The translations under genes were made by a program, and so were the position numbers. Below, in pieces: positions 33,504-42,105 of a stretch of 64,000 bases of DNA. The first letter of the stretch is position 1. Every line of letters starts with the position of its first letter. The stretch covers positions 124,001-188,000 of the forward strand of contig NZ_BAABCJ010000006.1 in NCBI RefSeq assembly GCF_039538765.1, in the 5' to 3' direction. The DNA is from Zhihengliuella alba. GTDB lineage: Bacteria; Actinomycetota; Actinomycetes; Actinomycetales; Micrococcaceae. The notes under the pieces were generated by a model, which worked only from the letters and a program-made list of their open reading frames with translations, searched no databases and was not told the origin of the DNA.

Positions 33504-35219
33504 ATGACCGATTCGCAGCCCGCCGCCGGCACCGCCCCGCTCCTGGAGATCTCCGACCTCGCCGTCGACTTCAAGACCACCCACGGCACCGTCTCCGCCA
33601 TCCACAGCGCCTCGCTGACACTGGAAGCCGGGCGGACGCTGGCCATCGTCGGGGAGTCCGGATCCGGCAAGAGCACCACGGCGATGGCCGCCATCGGCCT
33701 GCTCCCCGGCAACGCCCGGCTCAGCGGGAGCATCAAGCTGGAGGGGCGGGAGCTGCTGGGACTCGACGAGACGGAGCTCCAGAAGATCCGGGGCAAGCAC
33801 ATCGGCATGGTGCCCCAGGACCCGATGTCCAACCTGAACCCCGTGACGCGGATCGGACAGCAGGTCGCCGAGACACTCCTGGCGCACGGCATGGCCACCA
33901 AGAAGACGGTGGACGCGAAGGTGGTCTCCACCCTGGAGGCCGCCGGCATCCCCGACGCCGCGGCCCGGGCCAAGATGTACCCGCACGAGTTCTCCGGCGG
34001 GCTCCGGCAGCGGGCGCTCATCGCGATCGGCCTGGCCTGCCAGCCGCGCCTGCTCATCGCCGACGAGCCGACCAGCGCCCTGGACGTCACCGTCCAGCGG
34101 GTGATCCTGGACCAGCTGCAGCAGATGACCGAGGAGCTGGGCACGGCCGTCCTGCTCATCACGCACGACCTCGGCCTCGCCGCGGAGCGCGCCTCGGACC
34201 TGGTGGTCATGCACCGCGGCCGGGTGGTGGAGGCGGGCCCGGCACGGCAGATCCTCGAGGACCCGCAGGAGCCCTACACCCGCTCCCTGGTCAGCGCGGC
34301 GCCCTCGGTCGCCGCGGCGCGGCTCACGCCCGGGGCGTACGCCGCGGACGCGGCCGAGCGCGAGGAGGCCGCGGCCGCCGTCGCACGGGAGAAGGGCCTG
34401 GACCGCGAGAAGGCCACGGACAACATCGTGGAGCTGCGGGACCTGACCAAGGTCTACAAGCGGCGCGGATCCCACGAGGACTTCCACGCGGCCAAGAACG
34501 TGTCGCTGGAGCTGCCGCGCGGCTCGACGGTCGCGATCGTCGGCGAGTCCGGGTCCGGCAAGACGACGACGGCGCGGATGCTGCTGAAGGTGATCGAGCC
34601 GACCAGCGGGACCATGCTGTTCGACGGCCAGGACGTCGCCACCCTGGACAAGGCCGCGCTGCGCGACTTCCGGCAGCGCGTGCAGCCGGTGTTCCAGGAC
34701 CCCTACTCGTCGCTGAACCCGATGTTCACGATCGGACGGATCATCGAGGAGCCGCTCAAAGCGTACAAGCGCGGGACGGCCGCCGAGCGCTCGGCCCGGG
34801 TGCGGGAGCTGATGGACCAGGTGGCGCTGCCGCAGTCGATGCTGCGCCGCTACCCCTCCGAGCTCTCCGGCGGCCAACGCCAGCGCGTCGCGATCGCCCG
34901 CGCCCTGGCGCTGAACCCGGAGCTGCTGGTGTGCGATGAGCCGGTCTCCGCGCTCGACGTCCTGGTCCAGGACCAGATCCTCAAGCTCCTCGGCACCCTG
35001 CAGCGCGAGATGGGGCTGAGCTACCTGTTCATCTCCCACGATCTGGCCGTGGTCCGGCTGATCTCCGACTACGTGTGCGTGATGAAGGACGGCGAGCTCG
35101 TCGAGGCGGCCACCTCGGAGGAGATCTTCACGAACCCCCGGCATCCGTACACGCGCCGCCTCCTGGCGTCGATCCCGGGCAACGAGCTGGACATCGAGAT
35201 CGACCCCGAGGCCGCCTGA
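33504..35219 (+). CDS. Fused double ATP-binding protein for di/oligopeptide ABC transport (DppD-DppF type)
   Basis: 571 residues carrying two complete nucleotide-binding domains. Domain 1: GESGSGKSTTA, FSGGLRQRALIA, LLIADEPTSALD. Domain 2 from about residue 310: GESGSGKTTTA, LSGGQRQRVAIA, LLVCDEPVSALD. Each ends in the oligopeptide-transporter signature HPYTRRL or EPYTRSL. It should energise a peptide or nickel-type importer; the only permeases in the window are at 40015-42014, 5 kb away on the other strand. ATG 33504 has CAGGAT 6 nt upstream. Confidence 0.92.
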   Translation: MTDSQPAAGTAPLLEISDLAVDFKTTHGTVSAIHSASLTLEAGRTLAIVGESGSGKSTTAMAAIGLLPGNARLSGSIKLEGRELLGLDETELQKIRGKHIGMVPQDPMSNLNPVTRIGQQVAETLLAHGMATKKTVDAKVVSTLEAAGIPDAAARAKMYPHEFSGGLRQRALIAIGLACQPRLLIADEPTSALDVTVQRVILDQLQQMTEELGTAVLLITHDLGLAAERASDLVVMHRGRVVEAGPARQILEDPQEPYTRSLVSAAPSVAAARLTPGAYAADAAEREEAAAAVAREKGLDREKATDNIVELRDLTKVYKRRGSHEDFHAAKNVSLELPRGSTVAIVGESGSGKTTTARMLLKVIEPTSGTMLFDGQDVATLDKAALRDFRQRVQPVFQDPYSSLNPMFTIGRIIEEPLKAYKRGTAAERSARVRELMDQVALPQSMLRRYPSELSGGQRQRVAIARALALNPELLVCDEPVSALDVLVQDQILKLLGTLQREMGLSYLFISHDLAVVRLISDYVCVMKDGELVEAATSEEIFTNPRHPYTRRLLASIPGNELDIEIDPEAA

Positions 35220-35337
35220 GCGGTCCCGGACCCGCCTCCGGCCGCCGACGCCCCGGAACAGCGTGGACGCCCCGGAATAGCCCCACCTGAATGGTTGTTG
35301 GTTCAAGTAATCCTCAGTCCGATTGCCAGGAGGCAGC

Positions 35338-36189
35338 ATGCCGGTCCTCGACCGCCTCGACGCGCGCAGCACGGTCGGCACCGTGACCCTGCGGGTCGCC
35401 GATCTCGATGCCCAGATCCGTTACTACACCGAGGGCGTGGGCCTCTCCGTCCTCGAGCAGCACGGGCCGACCGCGGTCCTCGGCCGCCCAGGACGCCCCG
35501 CCGTCGTCCTGGAGCACTCCCCCGCGCTGCGCCACGCACCGGCCGGATCCGCTGGCCTGTTCCACACGGCCATCCTGTTCGAGTCGCGCGCGGACCTGGC
35601 CCAGGCCATCGCGTCCGTGGCGCGGCGGTACCCGGGGCGGTTCTCCGGCGCGGCCGACCACCTGGTCTCGGAGGCGTTCTACTTCGACGACCCCGAGGGG
35701 AACGGCGTGGAGCTGTACTTCGACCGCCCGCGCGAGACCTGGACGTGGGACGGCGCGCACGTCCGGATGGCGACGAACTACCTGGACCCGCAGCAGTACG
35801 TGGCCCGCCACCTGCGGGAGGACGCCCCGGCGGCCGAGGCGTCCGTGGGGCATGTGCACCTGAAGGTCGGCGACGCGTCCACGGCACGCGATTTCTATGA
35901 GTCCGTGGTCGGGTTCGACGTCACGGCGACCGCCGGCACGCAGGCCGTGTTCTTCTCCGTGGGCGGCTATCACCACCACCTGGCCGCGAACACGTGGGCG
36001 TCCCGTGGCGCGCTCGGCCGGACCCCGGCGCTGGGCCTGGGCGAGATCGACCTGGTCCTACCGGACCGCGAATCGATCGGCGCCCTCGCGGAGCGGCTCG
36101 CCGCCCGCGGCGTGGACCGGTACGACGACGGCCGCACGCTCACGTTCGAGGACCCCTGGCGCAACGCTCTCCGCGTGACGGCGGGCTGA
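35338..36189 (+). CDS. CatE-like VOC-family extradiol dioxygenase
   Basis: 283 residues with two VOC modules. The second holds VGHVHLKVGD, GGYHHHLAANTW and the late NALRVTAG segment, strongly like Bacillus catechol-2,3-dioxygenase CatE (GGYHHH-x-x-NTW). Expected to open catechol- or quinol-type rings using Fe(II), which also detoxifies quinones. ATG 35338 has CAGGAGG six nt upstream. The 50 bp before it are AT-rich (GGTTGTTGGTTCAAGTAAT) and may hold a MarR-type site, but no clean dyad is visible. Confidence 0.82.
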   Translation: MPVLDRLDARSTVGTVTLRVADLDAQIRYYTEGVGLSVLEQHGPTAVLGRPGRPAVVLEHSPALRHAPAGSAGLFHTAILFESRADLAQAIASVARRYPGRFSGAADHLVSEAFYFDDPEGNGVELYFDRPRETWTWDGAHVRMATNYLDPQQYVARHLREDAPAAEASVGHVHLKVGDASTARDFYESVVGFDVTATAGTQAVFFSVGGYHHHLAANTWASRGALGRTPALGLGEIDLVLPDRESIGALAERLAARGVDRYDDGRTLTFEDPWRNALRVTAG

Positions 36190-36240
36190 CCCGGCGAGTC
36201 GATCCGGCCGGCTGAACCAGCGCGCCGACCCGGTAGCGCG

Positions 36241-36309
36241 GCACCGGCCCGGACCCGCACCGGCCCGGACGCGCACTGGCCCGCCTCCGTCGACGCGGTG
36301 GCGGGCCAG
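36241..36309 (-). terminator. 16-bp tandem repeat and hairpin between convergent genes
   Basis: Two and a half copies of GCACCGGCCCGGACCC (36241-36285) run into a hairpin CTGGCCCGCC/GGCGGGCCAG (36276-36309). It sits between the convergent CatE-like and MHS transporter genes and can end transcripts from either side, though there is no T-tract. Confidence 0.6.
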
Positions 36310-36334
36310 GCCGGTCCGGAGCGAGCCGTGCGCC

Positions 36335-37816
36335 CTACCGGAGGGCGTCCTCGCGGTCGCGTCCTCCGCCGCGGTCGGCTCGGGCCGCGGCGAACGTCGT
36401 GGCCGCCGCGGCCCGGCCGGCCGCCACGGGCTGACTGCCGGAGAGCCAGACGTCGTCGCCGGCCTCGGCCGGGGAGATCTTCACGGCGTCGTCCGTCCTG
36501 GTGAGGTCCCGGCGGAGGGTCTCCGGGACCAGGAACGTCGAGACGGTCGTGATGGCGGCCAGCCCCGTCATGTAGAGACCGATCACCAGCCAGTTCGCGT
36601 CGGTCACGGCGATCAGGTACGCGCCGAGGACGCCGCCCAGGCCTCCAGCGAGGACCGCGGAGATCTCCCGCGCCATGGCCACACCCAGGTAGCGGTGGCG
36701 ACTGCCGAAGAGCTCAGGCAGCATGGCGCACTGCGGGCCGAGCATGCTGTTGACGGCGATGCCGAGCCCGATCGCGACGACGGCGACGGCGAGGTACGGG
36801 TTGCCCAGCGTCAGCGCCCACCACGCTGGCAGCGAGTAGACCAGCAGGAACACCGCGCCGAAGCGGTAGACGGCCCGGCGGCCGAACCGGTCGGACAGCG
36901 CGCCGGAGAGCGGCGTGGTGACGATGCCGATCAGGGCGCCCAGCGTGACACCCCAGGTGAGGATGCCCTTGTCCGCGTCGGAGCCGACGACGGCGACGAA
37001 GAAGCTCAAGGCCAGCGTCTGGAACATGTAGGACCCGCCGTTCTCCGCCATGCGGAGGCCGATGCCGACCAGCACGCCGGGGAAGCCGGTCCGGAAGAGC
37101 TCCCGCACGGGCTTCTCGGCGACCTGGTCCTGCTTCTCCAGCTCCACGAACGTCGGGGTCTCGCGCAGTCGCGAGCGGATGACCACGGCCAGGACGATCA
37201 GTACGAACGAGCAGAGGAAGGGCACGCGCCAGCCCCACGTCATGAGCGCCTCCTCCGGCAGGAGCGTCAGCAGCGAGAACACGACGGCAGCCAGGAGCGT
37301 TCCGGCCTGGATGCCGATGAACGGCAGGGCCGAGAAGAAGCCCCGGCGGCGGATCGGCGCGTACTCGGCCATGAGCACCGTGGCGCCCGCCTGCTCGGCG
37401 CCCGCCCCGAAGCCCTGCAGGAGCCGCAGGACCACCAGCAGGGCCGGGGCCCAGAGCCCGATCTGGTCGTAGGTCGGGAGCACGCCGATCAGCGTGGAGG
37501 CCCCACCCATCAGGGTGATCGTGATGACGAGGACCAGCTTCCGGCCGAGCTTGTCGCCGAGGACGCCGAACACGAGCCCGCCGAACGGGCGGGCGACGAA
37601 GCCCACGCCGAAGGTCGCGAACGCCGCCACGGTCGCCATCGCGGGATCGTCCTGCGGGAAGAAGAGGACGTTGAAGATCAGGGCGGTCGCCAGGCCGTAG
37701 AGGGCGAAGTCGAAGTACTCCAGCGCACTGCCGATGCTCGAGGCGAGCGTGGCACGGCGCAGGTTGTCGGCGTACTCCGGATCGTCCTGGACGGCGGGAG
37801 TCGGTGGTGTCTGCAC
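36335..37816 (-). CDS. MFS transporter, metabolite:H+ symporter (MHS) family
   Basis: 493 residues, 12 transmembrane helices. SSIGSALEYFDFALYG at the first helix, GDKLGRKLVLVITI in loop 2-3 and RLLQGFGAGAEQAGA in helix 4 are typical of the MHS family (shikimate, citrate, proline/betaine importers). GTG 37816 is chosen for its GAAGGAG ribosome-binding site. Next to a 2-hydroxyacid dehydrogenase-IclR operon, it may import a carboxylic acid; inferred. The C-terminal 40 residues are Ala/Arg-rich and variable. Confidence 0.87.
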   Translation of the reverse strand: MQTPPTPAVQDDPEYADNLRRATLASSIGSALEYFDFALYGLATALIFNVLFFPQDDPAMATVAAFATFGVGFVARPFGGLVFGVLGDKLGRKLVLVITITLMGGASTLIGVLPTYDQIGLWAPALLVVLRLLQGFGAGAEQAGATVLMAEYAPIRRRGFFSALPFIGIQAGTLLAAVVFSLLTLLPEEALMTWGWRVPFLCSFVLIVLAVVIRSRLRETPTFVELEKQDQVAEKPVRELFRTGFPGVLVGIGLRMAENGGSYMFQTLALSFFVAVVGSDADKGILTWGVTLGALIGIVTTPLSGALSDRFGRRAVYRFGAVFLLVYSLPAWWALTLGNPYLAVAVVAIGLGIAVNSMLGPQCAMLPELFGSRHRYLGVAMAREISAVLAGGLGGVLGAYLIAVTDANWLVIGLYMTGLAAITTVSTFLVPETLRRDLTRTDDAVKISPAEAGDDVWLSGSQPVAAGRAAAATTFAAARADRGGGRDREDALR

Positions 37817-37948
37817 GAGGGTCTCCTTCGACGAGTGATCGGTGTCACAACGGTGCTGCTCGAAAGAAACTACCATTGCTGCGAACGCCGTACAACATAT
37901 TGGACGCATTCGCGTGGAAAGGTCTGAGATGCCGTCCGGGGAGACAGC

Positions 37949-37984
37949 GAGGGGGCGGCCCGACGCAGGTCGGACCGCCCCCTC
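37949..37984 (-). terminator. Terminator hairpin after the IclR gene
   Basis: GAGGGGGCGGCCCGAC pairs with GTCGGACCGCCCCCTC over 16 positions with one mismatch, loop 4 nt. It ends the hydroxyacid dehydrogenase-IclR transcript 28 nt past the stop and insulates the MHS gene promoter. Confidence 0.78.
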
Positions 37985-38012
37985 GGCTCCGGCGCAACAG
38001 GCCGGGCGGACT

Positions 38013-38837
38013 TCAGCCGCGCGCGGTGCGAGCCCTCCAGGGGTTCTCGAGCCGGGCGGCGACCTCGCGCAGCGCGGTCCCGGTGGCGGCGATCCGGGCG
38101 GCGTCGGCCTGGTCGGCCGGGAGCGCCGCACCCATGGCCAGGGGCGGATCGCCCGGGGACCACGCGGGCAGGGGCACCGCCACGCCGCACAGGCCCGTGA
38201 TCGAGTGCCCCTCGTCCACCGCGTAGCCCCGCTCGCGGGTCTCCTGCAGGCGCCCCCGCAGGCCCTCGAGCGTCAGCTCCAGCCCGTCGATGCTGGAGCG
38301 GGCCGGGAGGACGGAGCCCACGCACCGCTCCAGCTCCTCCTCGTCGAGCCCGCAGAGCAGGGCGTTGCCGGCCGCCGTGAAGACCGCGGGCAGCCGCGAG
38401 CCCAGCGGGGTGCCGAATCGGTAGGGCGCGCGGCCCTCGTGGCGGGCCAGGTAGAGCGCGTCGGCGCCGTCGAGCATGGCGATCTGGACCACCTCGGTGT
38501 GCAGCGTGGGCGAGGCCGCCACGAGCCCGAAGAATTCGCGGATCTGATTGAACTGCACCGCGAACGCGCCGCCCAGCTCCGCCGTCCGGCGCCCCAGGGC
38601 GAACCCCTCGGTCACGCGGCGGATCATCCCACCGTCCTCGAGCGCCTGGCAGAGGTTGGCGCAGGAGGACTTGGCCAGCCCGAGGCCGCGCGAGATCTCG
38701 CTGAGGGAGAGGGGCTTGCCCTCGGCGTCGGCGAGCAGCGTCAGGATGCCCAGGGCGCGGGTCACCGCCGGGGCGGGGTCGCGCGCCGGACGGGACGCCG
38801 GGGCCGTGCCGTCGACCTCCTCGGCCGGCCGGGGCAT
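38013..38837 (-). CDS. IclR-family transcriptional regulator
   Basis: 274 residues. The N-terminal winged helix (about 22-80) reads VTRALGILTLLADAEGKPLSLSEISRGLGLAKSSCANLCQAL in outline, and the C-terminal effector domain holds LPAVFTAAGNALLCGL and GYAVDEGHSITGLCGVAVPL. IclR regulators usually sense a carboxylate and control its breakdown. It shares one base with the dehydrogenase stop (TGATG), so it is autoregulated with it. The likely operator is the palindrome at 39948-39967. Confidence 0.92.
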   Translation of the reverse strand: MPRPAEEVDGTAPASRPARDPAPAVTRALGILTLLADAEGKPLSLSEISRGLGLAKSSCANLCQALEDGGMIRRVTEGFALGRRTAELGGAFAVQFNQIREFFGLVAASPTLHTEVVQIAMLDGADALYLARHEGRAPYRFGTPLGSRLPAVFTAAGNALLCGLDEEELERCVGSVLPARSSIDGLELTLEGLRGRLQETRERGYAVDEGHSITGLCGVAVPLPAWSPGDPPLAMGAALPADQADAARIAATGTALREVAARLENPWRARTARG

Positions 38838-39901
38838 CAGTAGAACTCCACGGTATCGACGCGGTTCAGCAGCGGCTCGCCGTCGAGCAGCCGGGTGGCG
38901 TTGCGGGCGAACAGCTTCGCGATGCGGCGACCCTCCTGCCGGCTCAGCGCCGCCGTGTGGGGGCTGACCAGGACGTTGGGGTGGGACCACAGGGGGCTGG
39001 CCTCCGGGAGCGGCTCGGTGGCGAACACGTCGAGGGCAGCGAAGCCGATCCGGCCGTCCTCGAGCGCGGGCAGCAGCGCGTCCTCGTCGACGACGGTGCC
39101 CCGGCCGACGTTCACCAGGATGGTCCCGGGCCGCACGGCCGCGAGGACCTCCGCGCCGATGAGCCGCTCGGTCGACGGCGTGCCGGGCAGGGTCACCACG
39201 ATGGCGTCCGCCTGACTCGCCGCGGTCGCCAACTCCTCCAGCGGCACCACGCGCTCGACGTGCTCGACGGGGCGCCCGCTGCGCGAGGTGCCCCAGACCG
39301 TGGAGCCGCAGGCGGCGAAGCGGGAGGCCGCCGCCGCGCCGATCCCGCCGAGACCGACGATCAGCACGGTCATCTCGTCCAGGTGCCGCATCGCGCGCCG
39401 CTCGGAGGACCAGTGCCGGCTGGCCTGGTCGCGCTCCAGCCGGCGCAGGTCCTTGGCGCCCGCCAGCACGCCGAAGAGCGCGAACTCCGCGAGCGTCGAG
39501 CCGTGGACGCCGGCGCTCGTGGTGAAGGCGACGCGCTCCAGGTCCGCCGGCGCGAGACCGGCCGTGCGCACCTGCGCGCCGCCGCCGGCCGCCGTCGTGT
39601 GCACCCAGCGCAGCCGCGGATTCGCCCGGACGGCACCGGCCAGCCGTGCCGGGTCGACGTCGGGGATGCCGAAGAGGGCATCGGCCCCCTCGAGGAGCTC
39701 CGCGAACTCCCGCTCCTGCTCGTGCGTCCGGGTGAAGCCCGGGTCGCCCTCCCAGTCGGCGTCCCAGCGCGCGGGGCGGTTGAGATCGGGGCGGTGCAGT
39801 ACGCGCACGCGGGGTTCCAGGTGCTCGATCATCCGGCAGTGCTCGGCCGGGAGGTCGACCGCGACGGCGACCTGTAGCCTGCTGTCTGAAGTGGGGCTCA
39901 T
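38837..39901 (-). CDS. D-2-hydroxyacid dehydrogenase
   Basis: 354-residue NAD(P)-dependent enzyme interconverting a D-2-hydroxyacid and a 2-oxoacid. Rossmann motif GLGGIG (about 183-188), then the catalytic set Arg in NVGRGTVVDE, Glu in ATEPLPE and His in VSPHTAALS. The substrate-binding N-terminal domain is divergent, so glyoxylate, hydroxypyruvate or another acid cannot be separated. AGGAAGGAA is the ribosome-binding site. First gene of the operon with IclR. Confidence 0.9.
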   Translation of the reverse strand: MSPTSDSRLQVAVAVDLPAEHCRMIEHLEPRVRVLHRPDLNRPARWDADWEGDPGFTRTHEQEREFAELLEGADALFGIPDVDPARLAGAVRANPRLRWVHTTAAGGGAQVRTAGLAPADLERVAFTTSAGVHGSTLAEFALFGVLAGAKDLRRLERDQASRHWSSERRAMRHLDEMTVLIVGLGGIGAAAASRFAACGSTVWGTSRSGRPVEHVERVVPLEELATAASQADAIVVTLPGTPSTERLIGAEVLAAVRPGTILVNVGRGTVVDEDALLPALEDGRIGFAALDVFATEPLPEASPLWSHPNVLVSPHTAALSRQEGRRIAKLFARNATRLLDGEPLLNRVDTVEFY

Positions 39902-39947
39902 GTCCGTGGTTCCTTCCTGTCCCCGCCAGCATAGCCAAGCGGCCAGC

Positions 39948-39967
39948 TGACTGAACAGTGTTCGTCA
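39948..39967 (-). promoter_or_regulatory. Putative IclR operator
   Basis: TGACTGAACAGTGTTCGTCA: nested dyad, inner GAACA-G-TGTTC perfect, outer TGAC/GTCA. Centred about 56 bp upstream of the dehydrogenase start, in the promoter position of the dehydrogenase-iclR operon. Confidence 0.6.
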
Positions 39968-40014
39968 TACTGGCCGCTGGTGGGGACTCGCTCCGGGCTC
40001 CAACTGCCTCCCGG

Positions 40015-41013
40015 TCAGCGCGCGCGTGACTTCGGATCCAGCGCCTCGCGCAGCGACTCCCCCAGCAGCGTGAACCCGAGCGCGGTGATCGCGATGCAGA
40101 GGCCCGGCAGGAACGCCAGCTGCGGCGCGATGCCCAGCTCGGCCTGCGCGTACGTCAGCATGCGCCCCCACTCGGCCTCGTACGGCACGCCGCCGCCGAG
40201 ACCCAGGAAGGACAGGGCGGCCGCGTCGATCACGGCGGTCGCCAGTGTCAGGGTCGCCTGCACGATCACGGGTCCGATCGAGTTCGGCAGCAGATGGCTC
40301 ATCGTCACGGTGGTGCGGCTGAGGCCGAGCGTCTGCGCCGCGAGGACGTAGTCTGACCCCTTCTGCGAGAGCATCGACGAGCGCAGCAGGCGCGCGAAGA
40401 TCGGCACCGCGGAGACGCCGATGGCCACCATGATGGCGTGCTCGCCCTGGCCCAGCACCGCGGCGATGGACACCGCCAGGAGCAGGTTCGGCACGGAGAG
40501 CAGGATGTCCACGAACCGCATGATGAGGCTGTCCACCCAGCCGCCGAATCCGCCGGCGAGCAGGCCGAGCACCATGCCGCCGACGAGCCCGAGCCCCGTG
40601 GAGACGATGCCGATCATCAGCGAGGACTGCGCACCCCAGATCAGCTTCGAGAGCAGGTCGCCGCCGAAGCGGTCCAGCCCCAGCGGATGCCCCGCCAGCT
40701 CGCCCGGCCCCGGGATGGTGGTGGGCGTGACCTCCGTGCGGCCGGGCAGCGCGAGGGCCCCGTACGGGGCGATCACCGGGGCGAGCACGGCGACGAGGAG
40801 GAACAGGGCCACGATCGCGGCACCGATGATGGCCGCCGGGTTGCGGCGGAGCCGGACGAACGCCTCGCCCCAGACGCTCATGCCGCGGACCGCGCCGCGC
40901 TCCGGACCGCCCCCGGCGGTGTCGCCGCCGGGCAGCCCGCCGGGGGCGGGCGCGGGCGTGCCGGAACCGGTCGGCACGGCCGCGCCGGAGGTGGGAGGAA
41001 TACTCTGGGTCAT
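40015..41013 (-). CDS. Di/oligopeptide ABC transporter permease (DppC-like)
   Basis: 332 residues. A Pro/Gly-rich cytosolic N-terminus of 45 residues precedes six transmembrane helices. The family landmarks are HPLGLDRFGGDLLSKLIWG and the EAA-type loop DYVLAAQTLGLSRTTVTMSHLLPN, which docks on the ATPase. Overlaps dppB by 4 nt. Third gene of the binding protein-dppB-dppC operon; no ATPase follows. Confidence 0.9.
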   Translation of the reverse strand: MTQSIPPTSGAAVPTGSGTPAPAPGGLPGGDTAGGGPERGAVRGMSVWGEAFVRLRRNPAAIIGAAIVALFLLVAVLAPVIAPYGALALPGRTEVTPTTIPGPGELAGHPLGLDRFGGDLLSKLIWGAQSSLMIGIVSTGLGLVGGMVLGLLAGGFGGWVDSLIMRFVDILLSVPNLLLAVSIAAVLGQGEHAIMVAIGVSAVPIFARLLRSSMLSQKGSDYVLAAQTLGLSRTTVTMSHLLPNSIGPVIVQATLTLATAVIDAAALSFLGLGGGVPYEAEWGRMLTYAQAELGIAPQLAFLPGLCIAITALGFTLLGESLREALDPKSRAR

Positions 41014-42014
41014 TGCACACGCACCCTCGGGTCGATGAGGCTGTAGGACACGTCGACGAGCAGATTGATCAGCGAGTAGATGAGCGCGATGAAGATGATG
41101 AACCCCTGCAGCACCGGGTAGTCGAGGTAGAAGATCGCATCGCGCAGGAACCGTCCGATCCCGTTGAACGCGAACACCGTCTCCGTGAGCACGGCGCCGG
41201 AGATGAGGAGGCCGAGCTGCAGGCCGATCGTCGTCGTCACCGGGAGCATGGCGTTGCGGAGGATGAAGCGGTTGCGGATCAGGTCGGCGCCGATGCCCTT
41301 GGCCCGCGCGGTGCGCACGTAGTCCGCGTTCATGACCTCCAGGACGGAGGCGCGCGTGATGCGCACGATGATCGCCAGCGGGATGGTCCCGAGCGCGAGG
41401 CCCGGGAGGACCAGATGCAGGAACGCGTCCCAGACGGCGTCCCACTCCTGCGTCATGACCCCGTCCAGCAGGTAGAAGTCGGTGTAGTGCGTGGCGTCGA
41501 TCCGGGGGTTCTGCCGCCCGTCGGTGGGCAGCCATCCGAGCTTGATGGCGAAGATCCACTTGAGGATGAACGCCAGGAAGAAGACCGGCACCACGATCCC
41601 GCCGAGCGACAGGAAGACCGAGAGCTGGTCCTGCCAGCGGCCCACGTGGCGCGCGGCCCAGTAGCCGAGCGGGATGCCGACGCCGATCGCGAAGACCAGC
41701 GCGAACGCGGTCAGCTCCAGCGTCGCCGGGAAGCGCGTGGCGAACTCCTCCAGCACGGGCCGGCCGGAGCGCAGGCTGACGCCGAAGTCGCCGGTCAGCA
41801 GCTTGCCCATGTAGGTGCCGTACTGGGCGAGGAGGGGCTCGTCGAAGCCGTAGAGCTCGTTGATCCGGGCCACCGCCTCCGGGGTGGCCTTGTCCCCGAG
41901 CAGGGCGGTCGCCGGGCCGCCGGGGAGGCTGCGGACCCACAGGAACAGCAGGATGGACAGGCCGAACAGCGTGGGCACCAACAGCGCGAGACGTCTGCCG
42001 ATGGTTCGTAGCAC
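41010..42014 (-). CDS. Di/oligopeptide ABC transporter permease (DppB-like)
   Basis: 334 residues, six transmembrane helices. It begins MLRTIGRRLALLVPTLFGLS, has the GDFGVSLRSGRPV segment and the ATPase-contact loop DYVRTARAKGIGADLIRNRFILRNA, all typical of DppB/OppB. It is separated from the binding-protein gene by 91 nt that hold a perfect 20-bp hairpin, which likely lowers permease expression relative to the binding protein. Confidence 0.92.
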   Translation of the reverse strand: MLRTIGRRLALLVPTLFGLSILLFLWVRSLPGGPATALLGDKATPEAVARINELYGFDEPLLAQYGTYMGKLLTGDFGVSLRSGRPVLEEFATRFPATLELTAFALVFAIGVGIPLGYWAARHVGRWQDQLSVFLSLGGIVVPVFFLAFILKWIFAIKLGWLPTDGRQNPRIDATHYTDFYLLDGVMTQEWDAVWDAFLHLVLPGLALGTIPLAIIVRITRASVLEVMNADYVRTARAKGIGADLIRNRFILRNAMLPVTTTIGLQLGLLISGAVLTETVFAFNGIGRFLRDAIFYLDYPVLQGFIIFIALIYSLINLLVDVSYSLIDPRVRVQ

Positions 42015-42043
42015 AGCGTCCTTTCGTGGAGAGTCGAGGCGGA

Positions 42044-42087
42044 GGCGGGAGTACGACGGCGGCGCGGGCCGCCGTCGTACTCCCGCC
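42044..42087 (-). terminator. Perfect 20-bp intercistronic hairpin
   Basis: Arm 42044-42063 (starts GGCGGGAGTACGACGG) is exactly complementary to 42068-42087 across a 4-nt GCGG loop. It lies between the stop of the binding-protein gene and the start of dppB on the same transcript. With no T-run after it, an mRNA-stabilising or partial-attenuation role fits better than full termination. Confidence 0.85.
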
Positions 42088-42105
42088 CGGGCGCGGGGCC
42101 GGGTG

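Noticed and set aside
35220..35337. MarR/MhqR-like operator upstream of the CatE-like gene
   Set aside because: AT-rich TGAATGGTTGTTGGTTCA has only 4-bp outer symmetry; too weak to call.
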